A stretch of 64,000 bases of DNA, from the NCBI GenBank assembly GCA_037127315.1, contig JBBBDQ010001269.1, forward strand, positions 2,656,210 through 2,720,209, given 5' to 3'. The stretch's first letter is position 1, and every line of letters starts with the position of its first letter. Source of the stretch: Ascarosepion bandense. Its lineage: Eukaryota > Mollusca > Cephalopoda > Sepiida > Sepiidae. The translations under genes were made by a program, and so were the position numbers. The notes beneath the pieces were generated by a model, which was not told where the DNA came from, did not search any database, and worked only from the letters and a program-made list of their open reading frames with translations. Of the stretch, positions 19,436 to 29,605 are shown one piece after another.

Positions 19436-20156
19436 TCTAAACTTATTTATAAATGGAACTTTGTGTGTGTGAGTATGTGTCTATGTGTGTGTGTCCGTTA
19501 CCTATAGATTCCGAAAAGGCTGAACCGAATTTCTTGAGAATTTACACAGTTGTACTATAAACGTCTGCGAGTGTTATTAGCTAGATTTTCTGTCGAGGTA
19601 CCCCCGATAAATCTCGAAAATCGATAATCGAAAAAATCGGGTTATAGAAGGAGTGGTCCGATTTTAATCAAATTTGATACACTTATAGACAAAGACATAA
19701 GAAACGATATTCAGAAGTTTCAAGGTTTCAGTTCTTACAATAGTGAAGAAAATCGATAATATATATATAAGGCAAGATGTTTGTTTGTGTGTCTGTTTAT
19801 CTACCTGTATGCCTGTATTTTTTCAGCCCACTTATTTTAGTTTTTGCTTCGGGTTTGGCTCTAAGTAGGTATAATTGTAGTTCTTAGTCTCAGCCATTAT
19901 ACCATTTACTCGGATGACTTATTTAGCCTTCAAAATTCAGTTTATAACGAAAAAAACTTATTTGATATCGATACCAGGAAATCAAAATTTGACTTACATC
20001 CATTCATTTTTCTTTCAGTCTACGGTTTCGCTTTAACTGGAAACAACTACTGCTTTTTGGTCTTTCGTGCCAACGTCCAAAGAGTCTGAGCTCCAGGACC
20101 ATAGATTAGTTTTAAAGCTTTCATTACACCCGAGAAACCCTGGGCTATAATGCTAG
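19436..20156 (+). mobile_element. Non-autonomous Helitron, plus strand
   Basis: It begins TCTAAACTTATTTATAAATG after an A. It ends CACCCGAGAAACCCTGGGCT ATAATGCTAG before a T, with a subterminal imperfect hairpin (CCC...GGG). A second copy at 28,052-28,762 shares the whole length in the same orientation with clear divergence, and the homology stops at exactly these termini. No Rep/helicase coding. The internal TGTGTG-rich and TATATATATAAGGCAA segments are shared by both copies. Confidence 0.8.
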
Positions 20157-20334
20157 TGTATTAATGAATCATTTTTGAAAATAGTCATCTTTTACGTAAA
20201 ATATTGTAGTAGTGAATGGTTAATTAGACCATATTTTTATAAGTATTCAGTTGTACATTTAGTTTTAGTGCGTTATCAAAATGGTTTAACACATGTGAAA
20301 AGTACCAAAGAATATATAATTTCAATTGAACTTC
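20157..20334. other. No recognisable feature
   Basis: AT-rich spacer. Confidence 0.5.
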
Positions 20335-21340
20335 CTCTTTATGTGCCGTGTCTCATCAGGACGTTGGCGATCATGGACTTCCACTTGTTTTTGTCAATTT
20401 TCTCTCTCAAAATCCTTCCTCTTAGTATCTCTCCCAAACCCCGCTTTGCCATCCATTTGCTCAGGCCTATCAAGTAGGTCTTGCGCTGCTTTCGTCTGCT
20501 TCTCTTTGTCTCTTAGCCGTCCTGGGAATATTAAATTTTCTAGGCCCTCCTTCCTAATTATATTTCCAGAAACCTCACCTGTCTCTTTCTTACATTAAGT
20601 ATGAGTTTTTTCCTCGTTTCCATCCTCTCCAACATCTCGTCCTTAGTCACGTGTTCAGTCAAAGTTTTTGTTATAGGATCTCCCCTTTGTATATAATAAT
20701 GGACTCGACTGAGTATACATATACTCCTGCCACAGAGAGAACAGCAGTTTATAGTAATCGTAGAGATCCGTGAGAGTTAGCGGAGAGTACCGGAACTGAT
20801 ACGTAAGTTACCGAGAGATACCGAAGTTACCCAGAGATTACCGCATCAGAAGTCAGACTAGCTCTGGGCTCCACTCAGCTAGAATAATATACACGGATAT
20901 ACTATTTCCAACGACTTCACTTCATTTATTTCTTACTAATAGTATTCCTGGATTTACTAACCTGCGTTCAAGTTTGTATATTACGTTCAATATAACCTAC
21001 TTTTCTTTCTCCATATCTGTTTTTGTTGTTCATTATTTTGTGCGTTCCTCACCCGGAATCCACAACAGGTATCTTCAACATCCTTTGGTACCCCACATTT
21101 CTGCTGCTTCAAGCCTCTCTTTCATCCTTGAGGCGATCGTCCAACATCCACATCCATACAGAAGGACAGCCATTACATAGCGAAGCAGCACTTTTATTGT
21201 TGTTTTCAGTGAGATCTTCTGTCTTCGAGTAATATGGTTAACATTTGAAATGCGTCCTTTGCTATGCCAATGTGTCTTTGGATCTAAACATTGCACTTTC
21301 CATATTCTGGCCGCATGCTTCCCAAGTATTTACAGTTTAA
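20335..21340 (-). pseudogene. RTE-like LINE C-terminal remnant, interrupted by a solo-LTR-like insert
   Basis: The minus strand from 21,340 down to 21,068 encodes a block with SLKTTIKVLLRYVMAVLLYG CGCWT and RLEAAEM. After the insert at 20,669-21,067 it continues with TEHVTKDEMLERMETRKK-like sequence and a GLENLIF-like block to about 20,335. Both halves belong to one RTE-like ORF2 end, as at 1.46-1.81 kb. The insert falls between the MLK-type and EHVT blocks. Stops in every frame. Confidence 0.7.
20669..21067. mobile_element. Candidate solo LTR (~400 bp) inserted in the RTE-like remnant
   Basis: The insert starts TGTTATAGGATCTCC and ends CCGGAATCCACAACA, giving TGTT...AACA termini typical of LTRs. 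A TATA-like TATATAATAATGG lies near 20,688. It cleanly separates two parts of one LINE protein. I could not confirm a target-site duplication (flanks GTTTT and GGTAT match only partly), and no internal retroelement sequence is present. Confidence 0.5.
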
Positions 21341-21390
21341 TTAAGACAAACACTTTTATGCAGGGGACGTATAAACAAAGTATCATCAAA

Positions 21391-22349
21391 TATGAAGGTC
21401 ATTCAATAAAAAAGGTGATTTTTCGATATAAGGACTTCTACGAGGGTCATTCAATAAATAAGGGGAATTTTTAGGTATAAGAACTTCAATGAGTCAGCCA
21501 GTCAGTTAAGTGGCATACGTGATACACGCTTGGGCGATCATGTCTCGAAAGAGACATGACTGACTGGGCAGAAGATTATCCCGCAGTAGGTTGCTATTGC
21601 TTTCTGCAGTAGACTGGTTGCCGACCAAGGCTATAGAACCAAATCTGTCCTGCTATTTAACTCATAACTAGAAGGAAGAGACGGATTAATACCTTTCCCA
21701 AGGGTATTTGCGCGTAAGTGAATGCAATGTATAAAACTGGAATTCGAACTCGGCGCACCGACTTGTCGTTCCGAGCCGATATCCACTGTACCACAACGCA
21801 CATCGGTACTTCTATGAGGGTCATTGAATAAATAAGATAAATTTTTCGGTATAAAGACTTCTACGAGGGTCATTCAATAAATAAGGTGAATGTTTCGGGA
21901 TATGGACTTTTACGCGTGTCATTCAATAAATAAGGTGAATTTTTCTGTATAAGGACTTCTACGATGGTCATTGAATTAATAAGGTGAATTTTTTGGTATA
22001 AGGACTTCTACGAGGGTCATTTATTAAATATGGTTATCTTTTAGGTATAAAATGACGGTCAACAATAAATAAGGTGAATTTTTCGGTGTAAGGTCCTCTA
22101 CGAGGGTCATTGAATAAATAAGGTGAATTTTTTTCTTATAAGGATTTCTACGAGGGTCATTAATTAATTAAGGTTTTTTTCTTTTTGGTATAAACACTTC
22201 TATGAGGGTCATTCAATAAATATGGTGAATTATTTGGTATAAGTACTTCTGCGAGGGTCATTCAATCAATAAGGTGAATATTTCGATATAAGGACTTCTA
22301 CGAGGGTCATTCAATAAATAAGGTGAATGTTTCGGTGTAAGGACTTCTA
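21391..22349. repeat. Minisatellite made of tandem mariner terminal repeats (~49-bp unit)
   Basis: About 13 units of the pattern CTACGAGGGTCATTCAATAA ATAAGGTGAATTTTTCGGTA TAAGGACTT start near 21,391, 21,438, 21,812, 21,861, 21,911, 21,961, 22,010, 22,051, 22,100, 22,150, 22,201, 22,251 and 22,300. The same sequence occurs inverted at 23,160-23,208 as the far terminal repeat of the mariner relic. The array is therefore an amplified transposon end. Units vary by several bases each. A SINE-1 interrupts it between units 2 and 3. Confidence 0.85.
21490..21803 (-). mobile_element. SINE-1 copy inserted in the mariner-end satellite
   Basis: A full-length minus-strand SINE-1, from CAGTCAGTTAAGTGGCATAC at left to the A-box side CCACTGTACCACAACGCACA TC at right. 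Flanking satellite reads ACTTCAATGAG at left and ACTTCTATGAG a few bases inside the right border. This is consistent with a short, slightly diverged target-site duplication, so the SINE inserted after the array formed. Confidence 0.85.
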
Positions 22350-23210
22350 ATACAGATAGAAGCTTACTTATTTTTATTTTTCAACGTAGTCTCTCAGCAG
22401 TGTCACACACTTTTCCCATCTGTGCACAAGCTTCCGTATTCACCCAATTTAAAAATCTTTGGACTTGTCTCATCCAATTGCTCACAGCACTTTTGACTTC
22501 ATTGTCACTTACATACTTCGTGCCTCTCGTGAACTCTTTCAAGGAACCAAACAGGTGAATGTCTAAATGGGGCAAGTTCTGGGCTGTAAGGGGGATGAAG
22601 GAGCAGATCCCAGCCCAGCTCGTTGATGGTCTTCACCGTTTGGGTTGCTGTGTGAGGCCTTGCAGCTGACCTTCGAGTAGGCAAGGCCATCATGGACAAT
22701 TTTGTGTGCTGTCCCAACAGATAGGCTCTAAGTCCTTGCAATGACATCTACTGTCACCCTTCTGTCAGACTCAATGAGGTCATTAACTGATTCTATCACG
22801 TCAGGAGATCTCACTTCTTTAGGCCTCCCAGGCCTCCCAGGCCTTCCTCATTCTCAACACTGCTCCGTCCTTCTTTAAACAATTTAGCCCTCTTGTAGAT
22901 ATTTTTGGCTGAAACATGAGGCACCATACACAGTTGACATTCTACTATGAATTTTAACTGGTTTTCATCTTTCAGCAACCAAACACTTGATAACTGACCG
23001 CTGTTCAATCCTGGAGCATGCTTCTTGGTCGGCCATCTTTGTTAATCTCCAAAACTCTCACAGTTTTTTTTTTTTGCAATCTGCGAACAAATTAAATCTC
23101 TTTGAAAAAAAAAGTAAAGGAAATAACCTTTTTTAAAAAGTAAGCCATTATCTGTATTAGAAATCCTTATACCAAAATAATTCACCTTATTTATTGAATG
23201 ACCCTCGTAC
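22350..23210 (-). pseudogene. Mariner transposase relic, internally deleted
   Basis: The minus strand starts near 23,037 with ADQEACSRIEQ-like sequence. It continues through the helix-turn-helix region (KYLQEG-like, SVENEE.GRPGRP, 22,830-22,920) to HKIVHDGLAYSKVS-like sequence near 22,680. It then jumps to HTATQTVKTINELGWDLLLH PPYSPELAP (22,570-22,655) and SLKEFTRGTKYVSDNEVKS near 22,500. The central catalytic segment with the first aspartates is deleted and several frameshifts exist. The right terminal repeat is 23,160-23,208, next to TA. The left terminal repeat is the last satellite unit (about 22,300-22,349). Confidence 0.8.
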
Positions 23211-23623
23211 GATGATAGATTAGATAAAACCTTTTGGAAGCTCATTTTCGGTTATATAAATAAATAAATAAACAAAAAATGCCTATTTTTTAACTTGTGA
23301 CTAGTAGGGGATGAACGGCAGTTTGACAAAATGATATATGATATGAAAATGTACACTGAGCAGACATACGATGAGGAATAAACTATACATCAGTAATTAC
23401 AGAATTTGTAGAGAGTAAACAGTTAGCATCGAGCTCCTGTAATTTGTTTTCAGAGGCCGGATGTGCCTGTCGTGCTGTCTTCTGGGGTAAAGGCTTTCAC
23501 CCGGGTGACTCGGGGCCGAGCTATTCAGCTCCACTTACGATAAGTCACTGTCCTACGCGGTCTCTACATCGAGTTCAACACACACGGGCCTGGCTCGCCA
23601 TTTGCCGCCCACTCCCATTAAGA
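23211..23623. other. No recognisable feature
   Basis: Contains a somewhat GC-richer segment at 23,450-23,620. Its open frame (CRAVFWGKGFHPGDSG...) matches nothing I recognise. It directly precedes a SINE-1 head fragment. Confidence 0.4.
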
Positions 23624-23660
23624 AGGATGTGCGTTGTGGTGCAGTGCATATCGGCTTGAA
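23624..23660 (+). mobile_element. SINE-1 head fragment
   Basis: GGATGTGCGTTGTGGTGCAG TGCATATCGGCTTG matches the A-box end of SINE-1 and then breaks off. Confidence 0.65.
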
Positions 23661-23959
23661 AAGGAACATTTTATAGGATTTTTTATTGTGCGTGTTATAT
23701 TTATTATGTAATTATATCATATATATAACGTGCAATATGTGCTTACAGCTTCAGGCCTCAAAGTGAATTTCAAGCTAAATTGATTACCAAACCGTATCTA
23801 TTTATCCAAGTTTCTTCATATCCATTTCTAAATATCTGTCTGTATATCTAACCCAGTTTATTTACATCAGTGCCTTTCTATCCATTTATCTATCCCAGTC
23901 TGTTAATATGTATATATCAACCTACCACAGCCTTTTCTATTTTGTCTAGCCTAATCTGT
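23661..23959. other. No gene seen
   Basis: AT-rich sequence grading into imperfect TATC-type repeats. Confidence 0.5.
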
Positions 23960-23962
23960 TCA

Positions 23963-24035
<73 letters not shown>

Positions 24036-24045
24036 CATTCTCTTC

Positions 24046-24078
<33 letters not shown>

Positions 24079-24082
24079 GTCT
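23960..24082. repeat. (ATCT)n microsatellite
   Basis: Tetranucleotide ATCT repeated without interruption at about 23,965-24,034 and again at 24,048-24,078. It translates as a Ser-Ile-Tyr-Leu repeat in some frames, which is not a gene. Confidence 0.95.
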
Positions 24083-24589
24083 ATTCATATTTGAATGTAA
24101 CCAATTACAATAAGTATATTAAAAAAGTGCTGGCAACTTTGACATTAATTACTGCAATAAAACTGTTAATAACGTGAATTTCTTTTCCAAGGCAGGTGGA
24201 AAGATTTTGGTCATCTTTTCAATAATTTCAATAAATCAATTTATCCATGGAAATTTACTTCATGGTAGGTAAAATATAATTTAAATGAAAATCAATGCTG
24301 GTTACATTAATGAACGTTCTTTCATGAAAAAATGTTTGAAATAGGCTGACTTTTTTGGTATCGACCGAAATTGTTGAAATCGCATTGATTTGAAAACATA
24401 ATGAACATTTCATAGAATATTTTCCATATTACATAACCTATCACCTAAGCATTTTTGCAGTCTAGTGGCTGAGATGGGTGAAGATTTCCAGCTGCTTCTA
24501 ACAAATGATTTTAATTCCTTTCAAATGATTTTTCGCCAGAGCTGACGCCCGATATTTTACATCAGCACAACTAATATTGTCTACAATGT
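24083..24589. other. No recognisable feature
   Basis: AT-rich sequence; no coding block or element end recognised. Confidence 0.5.
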
Positions 24590-24629
24590 ACTAGCCTCAC
24601 ATGTACTTGACAGTACATGAGAGGCTAGT
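24590..24629. repeat. 40-bp near-perfect hairpin
   Basis: Arms ACTAGCCTCACATGTACT (24,590-24,607) and AGTACATGAGAGGCTAGT (24,612-24,629) pair over 18 positions with one A/A mismatch around a TGAC loop. The hairpin starts and ends with CTAG-containing sequence. Function unknown. Confidence 0.8.
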
Positions 24630-25589
24630 TAGCAATATATATATATATAATTATATAGTTATGAATTAATTGTACATTGTGACACAGATATTTCTATGTT
24701 GCGAGATAGATTCTCATGATCATGCAATGTTTGATGTTGGTTGCGCAGATAATTTACATTTAAATGACAAAAAATTTGGTTTGCTGTGTATGTGTGCGGG
24801 AAGATATAAAATTTACATGTGTTTCTTTTGACTAATCAGTGCGAAGATTCATTTTGCGATTTCGCCCCAAACAAAACATACTAACCAACTTTTTCTCTTT
24901 TACTTTTTTCTTCCCCCCCCCCATCCTACCCTTTTTCCCTTTTTTCTTTTCCCTCCCTAACGGTCAAGATATTAACCTGTCTTTAAACTGATCTTATCAT
25001 TTTCCCTTTTTTTCTTCTCTTCTCACTTCAGTTTTATTGCTTTTAATGTAATTTTCTCATTCAGTACCGATTCTATATTTTTCACTTAATCATCCTTTTT
25101 TGTTTTTTTATTTATTTGTTGTAAAGTTTTTTGTTATAAAAAGAAAGATTATATAAAAAAATAATTTTTAGGTCTATCTATCTATTTATTTATGTATTTT
25201 ATATTGCTTGTTTCACACTTGAAAATTCCGTGGTACTTTGTTTTGTTTTTTTGTGTTTTTTTTTGCCATACTTCTGGTGTTCAATAATTCCTGGTAGCGT
25301 AATATGTTGAATGTATCATATAATACTTCCATGGGAAAGTCTTGCCTAGGACTTACCAAATCAGTATGTGTACGCCTTAAGTGACGTTTATAATCCCACC
25401 TTGGTCCCGGTACCATGTAAGTCATTCGACCAATCCTTTTATTTTTTTGTTTTTTTGCCACACCATACTTCCAAAATTATTTTCCCCTTTCATGCATCTT
25501 AAGAAATAACTTATTTCACGGATTAAAGTAATTGTTGGCAGGGATATTCGTTTCCGGTAGTATTTCGTTGAACACAAATTTAATTCTTC
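24630..25589. other. No assigned gene; pyrimidine-rich tracts
   Basis: Polypyrimidine sequence at 24,890-25,120. A minus-strand frame at 25,213-25,461 continues loosely from the RT-like block to its right but shows no motif I can defend. Confidence 0.4.
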
Positions 25590-25930
25590 TGTCGAATATT
25601 TTGATAATAGTTTCGAACATTCTTCTTCTTCCAGTATTTGTAAATACGTAGCCGATAAGTTCAACTTAGAAAAAAAATTTTCATTAAAGGTTCATAATAA
25701 TTTTGTAAACTTACATTGAGCCCCATTGAAAAATCAGCGTCATACGCGGATTTTATTATTCTTTTCTTTTACATAAAGAATCGGCGATGCCCATTCAGGT
25801 TGTCCTCTTTGTAAAGGAACCCTGATTCTTTTAACTTTTCTAATTCCTTGTTTATTGAATCTAACACAGCAAAAAGATATAATCCTTCTCGATCTGAATA
25901 TTGGAGTTGCATTTTCTTTACCTTCAAAAT
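25590..25930 (-). pseudogene. LTR-retrotransposon (Ty3/Gypsy-like) RT fragment, doubtful
   Basis: The minus strand reads DSINKELEKLK at about 25,830-25,865 and, after a frameshift, PEWASPILYVKEKNNKIRV at about 25,745-25,800. This pattern matches the 'W.APIV.V.KKDG.IR.C.DF' start of Gypsy RTs. Further on is NLSATYLQILEEEECSKLL (25,600-25,665), like 'DL..AYLQI.vDE.s.K.L'. The order and spacing fit, but the catalytic YLDD region is not visible and frames shift. It is read by eye only. Confidence 0.5.
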
Positions 25931-25944
25931 CGCATTTGTCTATA

Positions 25945-26110
25945 TTTCTGAGATAAGTTAGTGTTTACATTATTAACATTATTCGGAATATTGTCCTCAT
26001 CTTTGTTGCCATTTGTACGACGTTTCGGCCATTGTACGCTCCGGCCTTCTTCAGGTGCTAGGAATTTCGAATCGAACCCTTTATTACAATCACTGGGGTA
26101 TATCATCCTC
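25945..26110 (-). mobile_element. Penelope-like terminal segment, inverted relative to 18.1 kb
   Basis: ATCTTTGTTGCCATTTGTAC GACGTTTCGGCCATTGTACG CTCCGGCCTTCTTCAGGTGC is followed by GAATCGAACCCTTTATTACA. This is the reverse complement of the 18,110-18,240 arrangement. The hairpin arms (GGCCGGAGCGTACAATGGCC) are better preserved here than at 18.18 kb. Confidence 0.5.
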
Positions 26111-26750
26111 ATTCCTTGCGAAGCCTCGATTAGAAGTCATGAGTTAATTCCCTCTTAGCCTGCAAGTTACTTGTTCACTACTGCGTTGAGTGTCATTCTG
26201 AGAGGAGTGCAGAGGATTCGAAAGAGTTGGACGAATCTAATCGTGATTACGATTGTTTTTGGAGTGATCACCAGTAATCGCGCTGTTATGCCTTTTTTCA
26301 TCTTTCTGCAAGGTATCAAGCTCAACATGGAAGCCTACATCAATTGCCTTGAGTGGAAAGAGCTGACTTAGTTCAAGAGGGTGGCTACTCAAAAACTTTT
26401 CAGAAGGCTTCTATTTCCTTGAAAAGGGTAAGAAAATAGCAATAATTTGCGGTAAAAATGGCTTTCCCAATTAACAATCTTCTCGTGTGTAGTAACTGAT
26501 TTTGCGACGGAGATTTCTTCGCTAGTTTCGATGAATTGAACAAAGTAAAGAAGCCTTCTAACACACATGCATACGCACACATACATACCAATAAGAGAAA
26601 TATTTTTTTATAAATAGTACTGGTAAACCCTGGGATTTTGAAGCCCTCCTTTGTTTTAAATAAACAATAAAGGGTTGATAAGCCATAAAAACAAATCAAT
26701 CTTTTAATTTTGTAAAACTGGCAATATGACTGTCTTTGCCTTTTAATTTA
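26111..26750. other. No recognisable feature
   Basis: Short frames on both strands show no motif. Nothing else stands out. Confidence 0.45.
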
Positions 26751-26754
26751 GACC

Positions 26755-27003
26755 GGATATCAGTCATTTAAGTACCTTACGTATTACTCGCTTGAGTGGT
26801 CATGTCTCTTTCGACCCTTGACTAACTAGGTAGAAGATTTTCTCGCAGAAAACTGTCCTTTTTCTCCGGGAGATTGGTTGCTAACCAAGTTTATTTTACC
26901 CATAGCTAGAGGAAGAAGAGATAGATTCAAACCTTTCCAAAGTGTATAAGTGAATGTAGCATTCTCATTCCGAGACGATATCCATTACACTACATTTCAC
27001 ATC
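26755..27003 (-). mobile_element. SINE-1 copy, strongly diverged
   Basis: TCAGTCATTTAAGTACCTTA CG is followed by GTCATGTCTCTTTCG, GGTTGCTAACCAAG, ACCTTTCCAAAGTGTA and CATTCCGAGACGATATCCAT. The SINE-1 landmarks appear in order with many substitutions and internal deletions, so it is an old copy. Confidence 0.7.
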
Positions 27004-27149
27004 CATTCTTCATAACAGATGTTAAAATATAAAAAATACTTTTTTTTTTTATTAAGCGTCCACTTTATTCTACTACTGATATTTTACATGTAGTGGATGT
27101 AATCTCTAGGCGTTTGGGAGGAATAAGTAATTCTCTGTTGCTCACAATA

Positions 27150-27405
27150 TCAATTAGTTAAGTACCATACGTGATACATGCTTGGTCGACCATGTCTCTT
27201 TCTAAACAGAACTGAATAGACAGAAGATTTTCTAGCATTTTTTCTGCAGTAAACTGATTGCCAACCAAAGGAAAAGAGATGGATTAATACCTTTCACAAG
27301 GGTACTTGCGCGAAAGTGAATGAAACGAATTCCACTGGCATTCAAACTCGGTCTCTGGTTTCTCACAACGAGCCGATATCCATTACGCCTCAACGGATAT
27401 CACAA
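27150..27405 (-). mobile_element. SINE-1 copy, diverged
   Basis: Starts TCAATTAGTTAAGTACCATA CGTG; middle GATGGATTAATACCTTTCAC; head side GGCATTCAAACTCGG and CGAGCCGATATCCATTACGC. Same family and strand as its neighbour at 26.8 kb. Confidence 0.7.
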
Positions 27406-27794
27406 GTTCCCAATATTTATATAATTAATTGAATATTTATATCATTAATTATGTCATTAATTGAATTTAAGATTAAAATTATTCAATCTGTTTCAAAACT
27501 AAATAAACGAAACAACACAAACTAATTTGTTAAAAATTCAAAATGACAAAGTTCAAATTACATGCCAGCCGACATGTGAAAAACAGGAAACACGAAAATC
27601 GTTCAAGATACAGGTTCAAGATAGGTATTAATAAGAAATATATTCTTGTTATAAGACAAAATATTTTGATAGTGCCGAATAAAAGCCGATTGGCATTCAA
27701 CAATGTATTCACAAACTCTGTACAGAAAACAACTCGAAATGTAAAAAATAACATTCTAAAAGCAAAAATAGTCATAATATTGAACAAATCTATC

Positions 27795-27796
<2 letters not shown>
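27406..27796. other. No gene assigned
   Basis: AT-rich. A lysine/asparagine-rich open frame at 27,543-27,935 runs into the GT tract and has no recognisable domain, so I treat it as chance. Confidence 0.45.

Positions 27797-27860
<64 letters not shown>
27797..27860. repeat. (TA)n(GT)n microsatellite
   Basis: A short TA tract followed by about 50 bp of GT. Confidence 0.95.
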
Positions 27861-27861
<1 letters not shown>

Positions 27862-28051
27862 CAAAAAACACACCTCCAATTAAAGCAGAGAGACATTTTG
27901 ACAGATGCAAAATACAACTACAAAATACAATGTGAACATATTAAAGCATAAATTAAAGCAGACAGAGATATCATCAAATCGTAAAACGGCGCCCACTATC
28001 ACTTTAACAAGGATGATAGTATGCCAAATCCTACTATCACGCACATTTATA

Positions 28052-28762
28052 TCTAAACTTATTCATAAATGGAACTTTGTTTGTGTGTATGTGTCTCTGT
28101 GTGTGTCCATTATCTATAGACTCCGAAACGGCTGAACCGATTTTCTTGCAAATTGACACAATTGTACTATAAGCGTTTGCAAGTGTTCGTAGCTAGGTTT
28201 TGTGTTGAGGTACCCCCGATAAATATCGAAAATCGATGATCGAAAAATTCGGGTTATAGAAGTGGTCCGATTTTTATTAAATTTGATACACTCATAGACA
28301 AAGAAATGGTATTCAGAAGTTTCAAGGTTGCAGTCCTTACAATTGTGCAGATAATCGATAATATATATATAAAGCAAACTGTTTGTGTGTGTGTTTTTAT
28401 GTTTATCTGCCTGTATGTCTGTATTTTTTCAACCCTTTTATTTTAGTTTTTGCTTCGGGTTTCGCTATAAGTAGGTATAATTGTATTTCTTAGTCTCAAC
28501 CATTATACCATTTACTCAGAGGACTTATTTAGCCTTCAAAATTCAGTTTACGAGGAAAAAAACGTATTTGATATCGATACCAGGAAATCAAAATTTGACT
28601 TATATCCATTCATTTTTCTTTCAGTCTACGGTTTCGCTATTATTGGAAACAACTATTGCTTTTTGGTCTTTCGTGCCAACGTCCAAAGAGTCTGAGATCC
28701 AGGACCATGGATTAGTTTTAAAGCTTTCATTACACCTGAGGAACGCCGGGCTATACTGCTAG
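28052..28762 (+). mobile_element. Non-autonomous Helitron, second copy
   Basis: It begins TCTAAACTTATTCATAAATG after A and ends ACCTGAGGAACGCCGGGCTA TACTGCTAG before T. It aligns end to end with 19,436-20,156 (shared blocks GGTACCCCCGATAAAT, TTTGATATCGATACCAGGAA, ACGTCCAAAGAGTCTGAG). The two copies help define both termini. No coding content. Confidence 0.8.
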
Positions 28763-28984
28763 TAGTAGCAGCGAATGAGGACCATACGTTTAAAGGGACG
28801 GTCCTCCAGCGGACATGAAATCAAACTCTTGTATAATTCAGAAGATGAGATTCTGATCTAGAAATAATAATAAATAATAAATATAATAATATAACAATAT
28901 AAATTTGACCAAAAAGCGACTTGTATTTTCTCGTTGGCTAAATAACATCAACACTTCTATTTATATATATACTCTGATCCGAGT
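28763..28984. other. No recognisable feature
   Basis: Spacer with AATAATAAATAATAA low complexity. Confidence 0.5.
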
Positions 28985-29605
28985 ACTATTAAACAACATT
29001 TCTCTGAAAAACATAAACATGTAGGTAATATCAGACAGATTTTGGTCAACAATACGGTGATCCTTACTCATACACACAGTAAGAGGAACCTGCAGATATT
29101 GGAGGCCATGTACATCAAATCGAAACAGCCAACACTCAATAAAATCAACTTTAAAACAGGAAATAACATATTACATTGCATTTGACTACATGGTTTTGTT
29201 GTCATTTCGCGCTATCCCGCGGTGTGACGTCATAAAACCGCATCGCAAACTTAAGAACTGCGTTTATTATTTTTGGTAACTATTGCCGTTGCCAAGCGGA
29301 GTTTTATGTCAACACAAAATAAAATCGTCGGTGATGGTGGATTATATAATATTTCAGTTTAAACTACCTCTCTGAAGATGGCTCATGAGAGCCGAAAGCT
29401 TAGAAGAAAACCAATAAATAATTATCCAAATGTTGGAGATTTTTTGTCTTTATTTTCAACTGAAATTAAAACCAAAATACGACGTTTAGAACGGCTCATG
29501 ATTAAACATAATAGACATTCATTGTCTCTTATATTTAATAGCATATGTCTAGAAAATTACTTGCTGCCTAGATATACTAAATATATTTATATATATATAA
29601 AAGCA
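28985..29605 (+). mobile_element. Repeat family A, longest copy (Penelope-like 3' region)
   Basis: It starts with a coding-like block reading HVGNIRQILVNN, THTHSKRNLQILEAMYIKSK and NINFKTGNNILHCI with shifts. A GTGTGACGTCATAAAACCGC region and GATGGTGGATTATATAA follow. Next is the hairpin motif CTCTGAAGATGGCTCATGAG AGCCGAAAGC (29,370-29,400) and the conserved tail to GGCTGCCTAGATATAC-type sequence and short TA. The hairpin has CUGANGA and GAAA around a GGCUC/GAGCC stem but one extra U after CUGAAGA, so it is not a canonical hammerhead. No intact ORF. Confidence 0.65.

Noticed and set aside
21391..22349. Regularly spaced repeats resembling a CRISPR array
   Set aside because: No constant repeat/variable spacer pattern. 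The whole 49-bp unit repeats and equals a mariner terminal repeat; the genome is eukaryotic.
23444..23659. Possible host exon in the GC-richer segment
   Set aside because: No splice-site pair or recognisable protein motif, and it runs into a SINE-1 head.
27543..27935. 130-aa Lys/Asn/Arg-rich frame
   Set aside because: AT-rich composition bias, ends in a GT microsatellite translation, no domain.
29370..29400. Canonical hammerhead in family A (CUGAAGA...GAAA)
   Set aside because: One extra base separates CUGAAGA from the stem and no matching stem I or cleavage triplet was found around it, so it is only hammerhead-like.
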